From positions 1,464,501-1,528,500 of the forward strand of contig NZ_CP069811.1 in NCBI RefSeq assembly GCF_016894385.1: a stretch of 64,000 bases of DNA, read 5' to 3'. This stretch comes from Cupriavidus oxalaticus (GTDB taxonomy: Bacteria > Pseudomonadota > Gammaproteobacteria > Burkholderiales > Burkholderiaceae). The position numbers and the translations under genes were made by a program. Shown here one piece after another: positions 51,024-60,664 of the stretch. Position 1 is the first letter of the stretch. Each line of letters opens with the position of its first letter. Below the pieces are notes generated by a model that was not told the DNA's origin, made no database searches, and saw nothing but the letters and a program-made list of their open reading frames with translations.

Positions 51024-52754
51024 ATGGTGCGCAGCGTGAAGACGGACGGCAGGATGGCGAGGCGGGCTTCCCTGGCGATAGCGGCGACGGCAATGGCGAT
51101 GGCCGCGGCCTTCGCCTGCGGCACGGCAGCCGCGCAGGCGGAAGCGCCGAAGTATGGCGGCACCATTGAAGTCGGCTCGGTCTACCCCACCATCTCCGCC
51201 TTGTCGTGGGACCTGGGCGACTGGAACTGGAAGCAGAACTACGACACCGGCCAGGTCTATGAGCAGCTCTTCGCCGCCGACCTGTCCAAGGCCCGCCGCA
51301 ACGGCGGCAAGTACGCCTTCCAGGCGGACGCCTGGCTGCCCGAGGATGCCATCCGCGGCGAACTCGCCGAAAGCTGGAAATGGACCGACCCGCTCACGCT
51401 CGAGGTCAAGCTGCGCAAGAACGTCCGCTTCCCGGCCAAGCCGGGCGTGATGGAGGAGCGCGAGCTGACCGCGGAGGACGTGGTGTTCAGCTACAGCCGG
51501 CAAAGCGCCAGCGCCAAGAAGATCCCGACCTACTTCGACCACCTGAGCAAGGTCGAGGCCGTCGACAAGCATACGGTCGTGTTCCGCTTCAAGGAATTCA
51601 ATGCGGAATGGGACTACCGCTTCGGCTGGGGCTACTACTCCGGCATCATGCCCAAGGAGGTTGCCACCGCGGGCGCCGCGAACTGGAAGAACGTCACTGG
51701 CTCGGGCCCGTTCACGCTGAGCCAGTTCGTGCAGGGCAATTCCAGCACGTATGCGAAGAACGCGCAGTACTGGGACACCGAGAAGATCGACGGCAAGGAC
51801 TACAAGCTGCCCTTTGCCGACAAGGTCGTGCTGCGCACCGTCAAGGACGAGGCCACCCGCAACACCATGCTGCGCACCGGCAAGCTCGACGTGCTGGAAA
51901 TGGTGCGCTGGACCGCCGTCGATGAGCTGAAGAAGAGCGCGCCGCAACTCAAGTGGTCGCGCTGGCTGTCCTACACCGGGCAATACCTGGCGCTGCGCGT
52001 CGACACCAAGCCGTTCAACGATATCCGCGTGCGCCGCGCGCTGAACATGGCGGTGAACAAGCAGGAAATCGTCAAGCAGTACTACGGCGGCAATGCCGAG
52101 CTGTTCGCCTATCCGCAGCACCCGGACTACAGCGGCTACTTCGAGCCGCTGAGCGCGATGCCGGAGTCGGTCAAGGAGCTGTTCACCTACAACCCGGAGA
52201 AGGCAAAGAAGCTGCTGGCCGAGGCCGGCTACCCGAAGGGCTTCAAGTTCAAGGTGCAGGTCTGCGCCTGCAGCCAGGACCATATGGAAATGCTGCCGCT
52301 GATCGCAGCGTACCTGGAGCAGGTAGGCGTGCGCATCGAGATCCAGCCGATGGAGTATGGCGCCTTCCTGTCGGCGATGACCACCAAAACCAATGCGCCG
52401 GGCTACATGATGAACAACGGCCATACCAACCCGACCACGACGATCCGCAAGAGCTTTGTCGCGGGACAGGTGTGGAACGCCTCGCAGTGGAGCGACCCGA
52501 AGTTCGATGCCCGCGTCAACCAGGCCTTCCAGATGCGCGACCTGGGCAAGCGCCAGGAAGCGCTGCGCGCCATGACCCGCGACATCCTGGCCGAAGCGCC
52601 GTATATCTGGTTGCCCACGCCCTACCTGTTCACCGCGTGGTGGCCGTGGGTCAAGAACTACGACGGCGAGCTGCGCGCCGGCGCGGTGCGCAACGGGCCC
52701 ATCTATGCGCGCGCCTGGATCGACCAGGAGATGAAGAAGAAGCTCGGCTTCTGA
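51024..52754 (+). CDS. ABC importer substrate-binding protein, family 5
   Basis: The 576 residues begin with a long signal region (cleavage near AAAQA) and carry SBP_bac_5 motifs: YGGTIEVGSVYPTISALSW, LAESWKWTDPLTLEVKLRKNVRFPAKPG, NVTGSGPFTLSQFVQGNSSTYAKNAQYW, NDIRVRRALNMAVNKQEIVKQYYGG. Members bind peptides, opines, sugars or other large amphipathic ligands. It sits between the permeases and ATPases in one direction; the pairing with acyl-CoA dehydrogenases suggests a carboxylated or acylated ligand. Confidence 0.92.
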   Translation: MVRSVKTDGRMARRASLAIAATAMAMAAAFACGTAAAQAEAPKYGGTIEVGSVYPTISALSWDLGDWNWKQNYDTGQVYEQLFAADLSKARRNGGKYAFQADAWLPEDAIRGELAESWKWTDPLTLEVKLRKNVRFPAKPGVMEERELTAEDVVFSYSRQSASAKKIPTYFDHLSKVEAVDKHTVVFRFKEFNAEWDYRFGWGYYSGIMPKEVATAGAANWKNVTGSGPFTLSQFVQGNSSTYAKNAQYWDTEKIDGKDYKLPFADKVVLRTVKDEATRNTMLRTGKLDVLEMVRWTAVDELKKSAPQLKWSRWLSYTGQYLALRVDTKPFNDIRVRRALNMAVNKQEIVKQYYGGNAELFAYPQHPDYSGYFEPLSAMPESVKELFTYNPEKAKKLLAEAGYPKGFKFKVQVCACSQDHMEMLPLIAAYLEQVGVRIEIQPMEYGAFLSAMTTKTNAPGYMMNNGHTNPTTTIRKSFVAGQVWNASQWSDPKFDARVNQAFQMRDLGKRQEALRAMTRDILAEAPYIWLPTPYLFTAWWPWVKNYDGELRAGAVRNGPIYARAWIDQEMKKKLGF

Positions 52755-52770
52755 TTTTGGCCCCGTCACT

Positions 52771-52859
52771 GTCATTCCCGCGCAGGCGGGAATCCAGCGT
52801 CTTTCGAGCCCGCCAGGGCATAAAAAGACACTGGGTCCCCGCCTGCGCGGGGACGACAA
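52771..52859. repeat. Palindromic intergenic repeat, copy 1
   Basis: GTCATTCCCGCGCAGGCGGGAATCCAG is followed 30 bases later by a related reverse-complement half (GGGTCCCCGCCTGCGCGGGGACGAC). Each half is also a hairpin. A second copy of the family lies at 60548-60617. It stands between the substrate-binding protein and the ATPase genes. Confidence 0.85.
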
Positions 52860-52890
52860 GCGAGGCCTTGGCCTTTACCAGGACGCAACC

Positions 52891-53880
52891 ATGACAGAGC
52901 CAATCCTGCAGGTGAAGAACCTGACCACGCGCTTCCGCACCGACCGCGGCGTGGTCACCGCGGTGGACCGGGTCTCGTTCGACGTGGCCGCCGGCGAGAC
53001 GCTGGCGATCGTCGGCGAGTCGGGTTCGGGCAAGAGCGTGACCGCGCTGTCGATCCTCGGCCTGATCCCGCAGCCGCCCGGCGTGATCGAGTCCGGCGAG
53101 ATCCGTTTCGAGGGACAGGACCTGCTCAAACTCAGGCCGGCGGCCATGCGCGCCATCCGCGGCAACCGCATCGCGATGGTGTTCCAGGAGCCGATGTCGT
53201 CGATGAACCCGGCGCTGACGGTGGGCAAGCAGATCGCCGAGCCGATCCGCGTGCACCAGGGCCGCGCCTGGCGCGACGCCTACGAAGAGGCCGCGCAGCT
53301 GCTGGCGCAGGTGCAGATCCCCGAGCCGCGCAGCCGCGTCCATGCCTATCCGCACCAGTTCTCGGGCGGCATGCGGCAGCGCGCGATGATCGCGATGGCG
53401 CTGGCCTGCAAGCCGAAGCTGATCATCGCCGACGAACCGACCACCGCGCTCGACGTCACCGTGCAGGCGCAGATCCTGGACCTGCTGAAGGGGCTGGCGC
53501 AGAAGTCCGGCACGGCGCTGATCCTGATCACGCACGACCTCGGCGTGGTGGCGCGCTATGCCGACCGCGTCGCGGTGATGTACGGCGGGCGGCTGGTGGA
53601 GACGGCGAGCGCGGACGAGCTGTACCGCCATCCCGCGCATCCCTACACGCGCGGCCTGATGGCGTGCGTGCCGCGCCTGGACGGCGACACCAGCCAGCCG
53701 CTGGTGCCGATCGACGGCCAGCCGCCCGACCTGACCGCGCTGGGCCCGGGCTGCGCCTTCCTGCCGCGCTGCCGGCTGGCGCAGGCACAGTGCCGGCAGG
53801 CGCCGCCCGAACTGCGCGCGATATCCGGGCGGACTTCCGACCAACACCTCAAGGCTTGCTTCGTCCATGACGCACATTGA
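52891..53880 (+). CDS. ABC importer ATPase (DppD/OppD type)
   Basis: This 329-residue ATPase has Walker [11 protein letters not shown] loop [10 protein letters not shown], signature SGGMRQR and Walker B LIIADEPT. The C-terminal oligopeptide extension with [20 protein letters not shown] may bind an Fe-S cluster, as in other OppD/DppD proteins. It overlaps the partner ATPase gene by 14 bases. Confidence 0.94.
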   Translation: MTEPILQVKNLTTRFRTDRGVVTAVDRVSFDVAAGETLAIVGESGSGKSVTALSILGLIPQPPGVIESGEIRFEGQDLLKLRPAAMRAIRGNRIAMVFQEPMSSMNPALTVGKQIAEPIRVHQGRAWRDAYEEAAQLLAQVQIPEPRSRVHAYPHQFSGGMRQRAMIAMALACKPKLIIADEPTTALDVTVQAQILDLLKGLAQKSGTALILITHDLGVVARYADRVAVMYGGRLVETASADELYRHPAHPYTRGLMACVPRLDGDTSQPLVPIDGQPPDLTALGPGCAFLPRCRLAQAQCRQAPPELRAISGRTSDQHLKACFVHDAH

Positions 53881-54976
53881 CACGCCCCTGGCGCGCAGCG
53901 TCGCGCCGCCTGAATGTACGGATCGCACGGATCGCACGGATCGCACGCATGGCAGCGCAAGCGCCGAGGTTCCCGCCTCTCGCCCACCGCTCCCATCCGA
54001 CGACGTGATCCTGAAGGTCGAAGACCTGAAGGTCCACTTCCCCGTGACGCGCGGCGTGCTGCTCAAGCGCCAGGTCGGCTCGGTCAAGGCGGTCGATGGC
54101 GTCTCGTTCACGCTGCGCCGCGGCGAGACGCTGGGGCTGGTGGGCGAAAGCGGCTGCGGCAAGTCCACCACCGGGCTGGCCATCATGAAGATGCTGCCCG
54201 CCAGCGCGGGCCGGATCGCCTTCGACGGCGAGGACCTCGCCGGCTTCAGCGGCGCGCGCGAGAAGCGCTTCCGCCGCAGCGTGCAGATGGTCTACCAGGA
54301 CCCGTTCGCGTCGCTGAACCCGCGCATGAAGGTGCGCGACATCATCGCCGAGCCGCTGCAGGTCCACGGCCTGGCCGGCGATCGTGCCGCGCTGCAGGCG
54401 CGCGTGGCCGAGCTGCTCGACATGGTCGGCCTGCTGCCCTACATGGCCGACCGCTATCCGCACGAGTTCTCGGGCGGCCAGCGGCAGCGCATCGGCATTG
54501 CGCGCGCGCTGGCGCTGAAACCGAGCCTGATCGTGTGCGACGAGCCGGTGTCGGCGCTGGACGTGTCGATCCAGGCGCAGGTGGTCAATGTGTTCATGGC
54601 GCTGCAGCGCAGCCTGGGCCTGTCCTACCTGTTCATCGCCCATGACCTGGCGGTGGTGCGCCATATCAGCGACCGCATCGCGGTGATGTACCTGGGCCGC
54701 ATCGTCGAGATCGCCAGCCGGCACCAGCTCTACGCCGAGCCGCGCCACCCGTACACGCGCGCGCTGCTGTCCGCGGTGCCGGTAGCCGACGTGCGCGCCG
54801 AACGCCGGCGCCAGCGCATCGTGCTGCAGGGCGAAGTCCCCAGCCCGATGCACCCGCCTTCGGGCTGCCGTTTCCACACGCGCTGCCCTTCTGCAATGCC
54901 CCAGTGCCGCAGCGCCGACCCGGTGCTGCGCGACCACGGCGACGGGCAGATGGTGGCCTGCCACCTGTACGGCTGA
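53867..54976 (+). CDS. ABC importer ATPase (DppF/OppF type)
   Basis: This 369-residue ATPase has Walker [10 protein letters not shown], signature SGGQRQR and Walker B LIVCDEPV, plus the C-terminal Cys region [19 protein letters not shown]. The N-terminus is about 40 residues longer than usual and includes a TDR repeat ([12 protein letters not shown]) encoded by three copies of ACGGATCGC at 53918-53944. It is the last gene of the importer and convergent with the TetR gene. Confidence 0.93.
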   Translation: MTHIDTPLARSVAPPECTDRTDRTDRTHGSASAEVPASRPPLPSDDVILKVEDLKVHFPVTRGVLLKRQVGSVKAVDGVSFTLRRGETLGLVGESGCGKSTTGLAIMKMLPASAGRIAFDGEDLAGFSGAREKRFRRSVQMVYQDPFASLNPRMKVRDIIAEPLQVHGLAGDRAALQARVAELLDMVGLLPYMADRYPHEFSGGQRQRIGIARALALKPSLIVCDEPVSALDVSIQAQVVNVFMALQRSLGLSYLFIAHDLAVVRHISDRIAVMYLGRIVEIASRHQLYAEPRHPYTRALLSAVPVADVRAERRRQRIVLQGEVPSPMHPPSGCRFHTRCPSAMPQCRSADPVLRDHGDGQMVACHLYG

Positions 54977-55000
54977 CGGGCGCCGCGCGGCAAACCCGGC

Positions 55001-56245
55001 TCAGCGCAGCAGGCCCATCATCATGGGCCGCACGAACAGCTCGGCGGCGTTGTCGGAGGTGGCGTCGCGGACCCAGCGGCGCAGCTCGACCGCGGCGTTG
55101 ATCATGCCGTGCACCTGCAGCGCGGCGATCGACTGGTCCAGCGGCCGGATCGAGCCGTCCTGCATGCCCTGCACCAGGAAACGGACAAAGCGCGTCGACA
55201 GCCGCGCCATGTCCTGCATCTTGGTCACGCGCATCTCTTCCGGCAGCGCGCCGTAGATGCTCAGCCGCAGCAGCGGCCCCTGGCTGGAGAACTGGTAATG
55301 CACCAGCGCGCGCGACACCGCGCACAGCTTGTCCCAGCCGGTGCCGGGCATCTCGTCGACCAGCGCCTGGGTATCGCGGATCACCGCCGACATGCGGTCG
55401 AAGCACGCGGAGATCAGGTCGTCCTTGTTCTCGTTGTGGTGGTAGAACGCGCCCTTGGTCAGGTTCAGCCGGGCCGAGATCCGGTCCGCCGAGGCGCCGC
55501 GGTAGCCCTGCTCGTTCAGCAGCTCGGTGGCGGCGCGCAGGAACGCCTGCTGCGTCGTTTCCGGCTGGCCCAGCACCGGCAGCAGCGCTTCGGCATCCAG
55601 TTCCGGCTGCCACGCGGTGCCGGGCGCGGCAATGCCGTTGAGCACGATATCCGCCAGCGTCTGCGCGACCTTGGGGTAGTCCGCCGGTTCATAGCGCTCG
55701 ATCCAGCCCATCGCGCCGCTGGCCAGCGACAGCAGCAGGTGGGCGCGCGCGCTCAGCGCGCTGCGCTGTGCCGGGTTCTGTGCCGGATCGGCGGGCATGG
55801 CATCGCGCAGCAGCCCGCGGATCTGCCGGAACATGTCGTTGTAGGCGGAGAACGCCACGTCGGCATGGCTGGCCGGCAGCGCGCGGATCTCGCGGAAACT
55901 CATCAGCTCGGGCCGCTCGCCCGCCGCGGTGCGCGCCAGCCGCGCGACGAACAGCGCGATAAAGGCGGCGACGCGCTCGCCGGCGCTGCCATGCTGCGCA
56001 GCCGCGCCGGCCAGGCCGCGCATTTCCTCGATGGTGCGCATCAGGCAGGCCAGCACCAGGTCTTCCTTCTTGCGGAAGTAGTACGTGATGCTGTTGGTGT
56101 TCAGCCCCACCAGCTGGCCGACGTCCGACAGCGTGGTGCCGCGCACGCCCTTGCGGTTGAACAGCGCCGCGGCGGCATCGAGGATGCCTTCGCGCTTTTC
56201 GACATAACGGCGGGTCTGCCTGGCTTCCGACTGGTCCGTGAGCAT
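55001..56245 (-). CDS. TetR-family regulator with two tandem TetR domains
   Basis: From Met at 56245 the protein has 414 residues, twice the TetR norm. The first helix-turn-helix is at about 19-63 (ILDAAAALFNRKGVRGTTLSDVGQLVGLNTNSITYYFRKKEDL) and the second at about 231-277 (AFLRAATELLNEQGYRGASADRISARLNLTKGAFYHHNENKDDL). Each is followed by its own ligand-binding helices. A single chain could bind two half-sites or two ligands. It is adjacent to the importer/acyl-CoA dehydrogenase genes and probably controls them. The open frame extends to 56362. Confidence 0.85.
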   Translation of the reverse strand: MLTDQSEARQTRRYVEKREGILDAAAALFNRKGVRGTTLSDVGQLVGLNTNSITYYFRKKEDLVLACLMRTIEEMRGLAGAAAQHGSAGERVAAFIALFVARLARTAAGERPELMSFREIRALPASHADVAFSAYNDMFRQIRGLLRDAMPADPAQNPAQRSALSARAHLLLSLASGAMGWIERYEPADYPKVAQTLADIVLNGIAAPGTAWQPELDAEALLPVLGQPETTQQAFLRAATELLNEQGYRGASADRISARLNLTKGAFYHHNENKDDLISACFDRMSAVIRDTQALVDEMPGTGWDKLCAVSRALVHYQFSSQGPLLRLSIYGALPEEMRVTKMQDMARLSTRFVRFLVQGMQDGSIRPLDQSIAALQVHGMINAAVELRRWVRDATSDNAAELFVRPMMMGLLR

Positions 56246-56384
56246 GAGCGGTCCGGTGCGCGGATGGGCGGACCGGTTTTTCGAAGATACGGTGCCAGGA
56301 ATTATAGGCGCGGGTATGGCCAGATAGATATCGGGATGTTCCCGCTTTGCCGCACATACCATATTGTTGAAACGCCGGGGACGG

Positions 56385-57161
56385 CTACGAAGCTGCCTTC
56401 GGCCTCGCCCTGGCCGCCCGCGGCACCGGCGCCATTATCGCGGCGGGCCCGATGCCATCCGCATTGACCAGCACGCCCGCCGACACGATGTAGGCCGCCG
56501 CGCTCTCGATATCGCCGCGCAGCGCCGCGCACGCCTGCTCGCTGTCGTGCCCCCGCAGCGCTTCGACCAGCTTGTCGTGATGCTTGACCGCGACGCGCTC
56601 TTCCACGCGGCGCGATCCGGAACGCAGGTCGTGATTGAGGATCGGTCCGATGCGCAGCCACTGCGACTCGATCATCTGCAGCAGGATCGGCATCCGCGCC
56701 GCCGCATAGACGGCAAAGTGGAACGCCTGGTTGGCGGCGATGACCGCGGCGCCGTCGGGCCGGGGCTTCGACATCTCCGCCGCGAACCGGCTGCGCAGCG
56801 ACTCGACCTGCGCCAGCTCGGCATCGGTGATGCGCTCGGCGGCGGTAGCCGTCGCCAACCCCTCCAGCTGGATCCGGATCTTGGTGATTTCCTCGAACTG
56901 GCTGACGCTCATGCGCGGCACGCGCAGCGCGCGGTTAGGCGTCAGTTCCAGCGCCTGCTCGGCGACCAGGCGGTGCACCGCCTCGCGCACCGGCATCACG
57001 CTCACGCCGAGCGCGGCCGCGATATTGCGCAGCGAAATCTGCTCCCCCGGCATCATCTGGCCGGTGATCAGCAGTTCCCGCAGCTGCGTGTAGACGTCAC
57101 GGCTCAGCGTCTGGCGGGTCAGCGGCGTTACGAGTTCGTTCAGGGACATGCGGCGAAGCAT
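56385..57161 (-). CDS. GntR-family regulator, FCD subfamily
   Basis: The 258 residues have a GntR winged helix (SRDVYTQLRELLITGQMMPGEQISLRNIAAALGVSVMPVREAVHRLVAEQALEL) and an all-helical FCD domain. The domain shows likely metal-binding residues (IAANQAFHFAVYAAA, KHHDKLVEALRGHD). FCD regulators sense small carboxylates. It is divergent from the SDR-BKACE-MFS operon, with a palindrome between them. The C-terminal tail is Arg-Pro-rich. Confidence 0.92.
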   Translation of the reverse strand: MLRRMSLNELVTPLTRQTLSRDVYTQLRELLITGQMMPGEQISLRNIAAALGVSVMPVREAVHRLVAEQALELTPNRALRVPRMSVSQFEEITKIRIQLEGLATATAAERITDAELAQVESLRSRFAAEMSKPRPDGAAVIAANQAFHFAVYAAARMPILLQMIESQWLRIGPILNHDLRSGSRRVEERVAVKHHDKLVEALRGHDSEQACAALRGDIESAAAYIVSAGVLVNADGIGPAAIMAPVPRAARARPKAAS

Positions 57162-57190
57162 ACCACATAGGGTTATCCGCTATATGCGAT

Positions 57191-57202
57191 CTGTGATCAC
57201 AG
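57191..57202. promoter_or_regulatory. Palindromic operator candidate CTGTGATCACAG
   Basis: A perfect 12-base palindrome lies 30 bases before the gntR start and 77 before the SDR start, the right place for a shared GntR/FCD operator. The T-GT-N4-AC-A core fits FCD-type sites in general form. The half-sites also resemble CRP, but the CRP 6-base spacer is missing. Confidence 0.5.
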
Positions 57203-57278
57203 TTTTAATCTTGCTTCCGGAGGCAGGCGGCCGCCTGTCGCATGAACCTGTAAGCACGGGAAGCAAGGAGACCGGAAC

Positions 57279-58061
57279 ATGTGGAAGGATGAATCGCTGG
57301 CGGGCAAGCGCGTATTGGTGACCGCGGGCGCGGACGGAATCGGCCTGGAGATCACGCGGGCCTTCGTCGAAGCCGGTGCCCGCGTCGCGGTATGTGACGT
57401 GTCGGGCGCGAGCCTGGAGCGGATTGCGGCGGAACTGCCCGGTGTGCTGGCGGTCAGGGCCGACGTGTCCCGCGAAGACGATGTCGAAGCGCTGTTCCAG
57501 GCGGTCGATGCGGGACTCGGCGGCCTGGACGTGCTGGTCAACAACGCGGGCGTCGCCGGCCCGACCGGCGGCGTCGAAACGCTGTCGCTGGCCGACTGGG
57601 AGCGCTGCCTTGCCGTCAATATCACCGGCCAGTTCCTGTGCACCCGCGCCGCGGTGCCGCGCCTGCGCCAGGGGCACGCGCCGGCGATCGTCAACCTGTC
57701 CTCGGCGGCCGGCCATCTCGGCATGCCGGGCCGCAGCGCCTACTCCGCGTCGAAATGGGCCGTGGTGGGCTTCACCAAGTCGCTGGCGCTGGAGCTGGGC
57801 GCAGATGGCATCCGGGTCAACACGGTGCTGCCCGGTGCGGTCGACGGCCCACGCATCCGCGCGGTCATTGCCGCCAAGGCGGAGTCGCTCGGCAAGCCGC
57901 TCGACGAAGTCACGCGCAACTACACGTCGCAGGCAGCGCTGGGCCGCATGGTGACGATGCGCGATATCGCCAACATGGTGCGCTTTGCGTGCAGCGGCCA
58001 GGCGGCCAACGTACACGGCCAGGAACTGGTCGTCGACGGCCTGACCCAGGCCCTCAGCTAA
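57279..58061 (+). CDS. Short-chain dehydrogenase/reductase
   Basis: This 260-residue classical SDR has a glycine-rich motif TAGADGIG (Thr-Ala-Gly in place of the usual Thr-Gly), NNAG, catalytic Ser in NLSSAAG and Y-x3-K in YSASK. NAD(H) preference is suggested by CDVSGASL, with Asp after the second strand. It likely oxidises a 3-hydroxy acid for the BKACE enzyme encoded 59 bases downstream. Confidence 0.9.
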   Translation: MWKDESLAGKRVLVTAGADGIGLEITRAFVEAGARVAVCDVSGASLERIAAELPGVLAVRADVSREDDVEALFQAVDAGLGGLDVLVNNAGVAGPTGGVETLSLADWERCLAVNITGQFLCTRAAVPRLRQGHAPAIVNLSSAAGHLGMPGRSAYSASKWAVVGFTKSLALELGADGIRVNTVLPGAVDGPRIRAVIAAKAESLGKPLDEVTRNYTSQAALGRMVTMRDIANMVRFACSGQAANVHGQELVVDGLTQALS

Positions 58062-58120
58062 GGCGCCCTGCCCTGCACGGGCGGCCCGCATTCCCGAACA
58101 ACACAAGACAAGGAACCACC

Positions 58121-59053
58121 ATGGCCAAGCGAGCCAAAGCCATCATCACCTGCGCCCCGACCGGCGCCATCCACACGCCGAGCATGTCGCCGCACCTGCC
58201 GGTGACCGCCGACGAAATCGCGCAGGCGGCCATCGATGCCGCGCGCGCCGGCGCAGCCATCCTGCACCTGCATGCGCGCGATCCCAGGGACGGGCGCCCG
58301 TCGCAGGACCCCGAACTGTTCCGCCCCTTCCTCGCCAAAATCAGCGCCGAGACCAATGCGGTGATCAACATCACCACCGGCGGCAGCCCGCACATGACGG
58401 TGGAGGAACGCATGCTGCCGGCCACGACCTTCAAGCCGGAGCTGGCCTCGCTCAACATGGGCTCGATGAACTTCGGCCTGTTCCCGATGCTGGAGCGCTT
58501 CAAGGACTTGCGCCACGACTGGGAGCGCGAGCACCTGGAGAACAGCCGCAACCTGATCTTCAAGAACACCTACCAGGACATCGAGAACATCCTGCGCATC
58601 GGCAATGCCAACGGCACGCGCTTCGAGTTCGAGTGCTATGACATCAGCCACCTGTACAATCTGCGGCACTTCTTTGACCGCGGCCTGGTCAAGGGCCCCG
58701 TGTTCATCCAGTCCGTATTCGGCATCCTGGGCGGCATCGGCCCCGATCCCGAGGACCTGATGCACATGCACCGCACCGCGCAGCGCCTGTTCGGCGACCA
58801 GTTCCGCTGGTCGATCCTCGGCGCCGGCCGCAGCCAGATCCCGCTGGCGACGATCGGCGCGGCGATGGGGGCCAACGTGCGCGTCGGCCTGGAAGACTCG
58901 CTGTGGATCGGCCCGGGCCAGCTGGCGGCATCGAGCGCCGAGCAGGTCACGCGCATCCGCACCGTGCTGGAAGCGCTGAACATCGACGTGGCCACGCCGG
59001 ACGAAGCCCGCGACATCCTCGACCTCAAGGGCGCGGCAGGCACGGCGTTCTGA
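58121..59053 (+). CDS. Beta-keto acid cleavage enzyme (BKACE, DUF849)
   Basis: This 310-residue enzyme has the DUF849 marks: ITCAPTGAIHTPSMSPHLPVT, zinc ligands in LHLHARD, NITTGG, and VRVGLEDSLW. BKACEs use Zn2+ to convert a beta-keto acid plus acetyl-CoA into acetoacetate and a new CoA ester. Substrates across the family include 3-keto-5-aminohexanoate, dehydrocarnitine and 3-oxoadipate. Which applies cannot be told from these motifs. Ribosome site AAGGAACC. Confidence 0.92.
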   Translation: MAKRAKAIITCAPTGAIHTPSMSPHLPVTADEIAQAAIDAARAGAAILHLHARDPRDGRPSQDPELFRPFLAKISAETNAVINITTGGSPHMTVEERMLPATTFKPELASLNMGSMNFGLFPMLERFKDLRHDWEREHLENSRNLIFKNTYQDIENILRIGNANGTRFEFECYDISHLYNLRHFFDRGLVKGPVFIQSVFGILGGIGPDPEDLMHMHRTAQRLFGDQFRWSILGAGRSQIPLATIGAAMGANVRVGLEDSLWIGPGQLAASSAEQVTRIRTVLEALNIDVATPDEARDILDLKGAAGTAF

Positions 59054-59191
59054 ACGCCGGCGGGGCCGCAGCGGGCCGGCTCGCCGCCACCATCGACACC
59101 CGCCACCCACTGGCGGGCACCGAAGACATCAACCAGGCAGAACGGCAGCCGCGCGGCACGGCGCCGTATCCGCCCAACGGAGACCACGTTC

Positions 59192-60499
59192 ATGCACACC
59201 GTACCCGCTCCCGGCGCGCCATCGCTGGCCGCGCCGACAGACCGCCCGCTGACCGGGCTGCTGTTCCGCAAGCTCATGCCCCTGCTGGTGCTGTCGTATG
59301 TAATCAGCTTTCTCGACCGCACCAACATTGCGCTGGCCAAGACCCATATCGCCGTCGACCTGAACATCTCGGCGGCCGCCTACGGCCTGGGCGCGGGCCT
59401 GTTCTTCCTGAGCTATGCCCTGCTTGAAGTCCCGAGCAACCTGATCATGCATCGGGTCGGGGCGCGCTTCTGGATCACCCGCATCATGATCACGTGGGGC
59501 CTGCTGTCCGCGGCGATGGCCTTTGTCCAGGGAGAGACCTCGTTCTACATCATGCGGGTGCTGCTCGGCGCGGCCGAGGCGGGCCTCTTTCCCGGCGTGA
59601 TGCTGTACCTGACCTACTGGTTCGGCCGCGAGGACCGGGCGCGGGCGGTCGGCTATTTCCTGCTGGGCGTCTGCATCGCCAATATCGTCAGCGGCCCGCT
59701 GGGCGGCGCACTGCTGGGCATGGACGGCATCTGGGGCTTCAAGGGCTGGCAATGGATGTTCGTGCTGGAAGGCCTGCCGGCCGTGTTCCTGGCCGCGGTG
59801 GTGTGGAAGAAGCTGCCCGACGGCCCGGAAAGCGCGCCGTGGCTGACGCCGGCGCAGGCGCAGCAGGTCCGCCGCCAGCTGGCCGCGGAAGCCGCCGACG
59901 GCAGCGCCGGCGCGGGCGGCCACTCGTTCCTGGGCGCCATCCGCGATCCGCAGGTCTGGCTGGCGATCTTCATCTACTTCTGCCACCAGATCGCGATCTA
60001 TACCGTGATCTTCTTCCTGCCGGGCATCATCGGCACGTACGGCAAGCTCACGCCGCTGGAGATCGGGCTGCTCAACTCGCTGCCATGGATTGCCGCCGCC
60101 ATCGGCGCCGCCTGGCTGCCGCGCCATGCCAACACGCCGCAGCGCGGACGCCGCCTGCTGTGCCTGGGCCTGGTCGTGATGGCGGCGGGGCTGCTGGTCG
60201 CGGCGTTCTCGGGCCCGGTGCTGGCACTGGTCGGCTTCTCGATGACGGCGCTGATGTTCTTCGTGGTGCAGTCGATCGTGTTCCTGTTCCCGTCGTCGCG
60301 GCTCACCGTCGTGGCGCTGGCGGGCGGGCTGGCGCTGATCAATACCTGCGGCCTGGTCGGCGGCTTTATCGGGCCGTCGACGATGGGCCTGATCGAGCAG
60401 GCGACCGGCAGCACGCGCAACGGGCTGGTGATCATGGCCGTGCTGCTGCTGGTGGCGTGCGCGGTGGCGCCCCGGCTGCGCCAGGGGCAGGAGCGCTGA
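59192..60499 (+). CDS. MFS transporter (anion:cation symporter type)
   Basis: This 435-residue protein has the ACS-family start LMPLLVLSYVISFLDRTNIALAK, SYALLEVPSNLIMHRVGARFWITRIMITWGLLSAAMAF and twelve helices. ACS members import organic acids such as phthalate, glucarate or tartrate with protons. As the last gene of the SDR-BKACE operon it probably imports the hydroxy or keto acid. Its stop is followed by a nested inverted repeat. Confidence 0.9.
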   Translation: MHTVPAPGAPSLAAPTDRPLTGLLFRKLMPLLVLSYVISFLDRTNIALAKTHIAVDLNISAAAYGLGAGLFFLSYALLEVPSNLIMHRVGARFWITRIMITWGLLSAAMAFVQGETSFYIMRVLLGAAEAGLFPGVMLYLTYWFGREDRARAVGYFLLGVCIANIVSGPLGGALLGMDGIWGFKGWQWMFVLEGLPAVFLAAVVWKKLPDGPESAPWLTPAQAQQVRRQLAAEAADGSAGAGGHSFLGAIRDPQVWLAIFIYFCHQIAIYTVIFFLPGIIGTYGKLTPLEIGLLNSLPWIAAAIGAAWLPRHANTPQRGRRLLCLGLVVMAAGLLVAAFSGPVLALVGFSMTALMFFVVQSIVFLFPSSRLTVVALAGGLALINTCGLVGGFIGPSTMGLIEQATGSTRNGLVIMAVLLLVACAVAPRLRQGQER

Positions 60500-60504
60500 G
60501 CCCG

Positions 60505-60650
60505 CGGTGCACGGAAATGCCGTTCAGTTAAGGTATCAACCACGACAGTCATTCCCGCGAAGGCGGGAATCCAGCGTCTCTTGAAGTCACTGGGTTCCCG
60601 CCTTCGCGGGAACGACGGCGGTTAACTGACCGGCATTACCGTGGTGCACG
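60505..60650. repeat. Nested inverted repeats between convergent genes (repeat copy 2)
   Basis: An inner palindromic repeat (60548-60617, CATTCCCGCGAAGGCGGGAATCCAG and its inverted half) belongs to the same family as 52771-52859. It is enclosed by outer arms at 60507-60531 (GTGCACGG...AATGCCG..CAGTTAA) and 60622-60649, the reverse complement with small changes. The whole could fold as a long hairpin and may serve as a two-way terminator. Confidence 0.8.
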
Positions 60651-60664
60651 GGCCCTTCAGGGAT

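Noticed and set aside
57191..57202. CRP binding site
   Set aside because: The half-sites TGTGA/TCACA are joined without the 6-base spacer that CRP needs; a GntR/FCD operator fits the context better.
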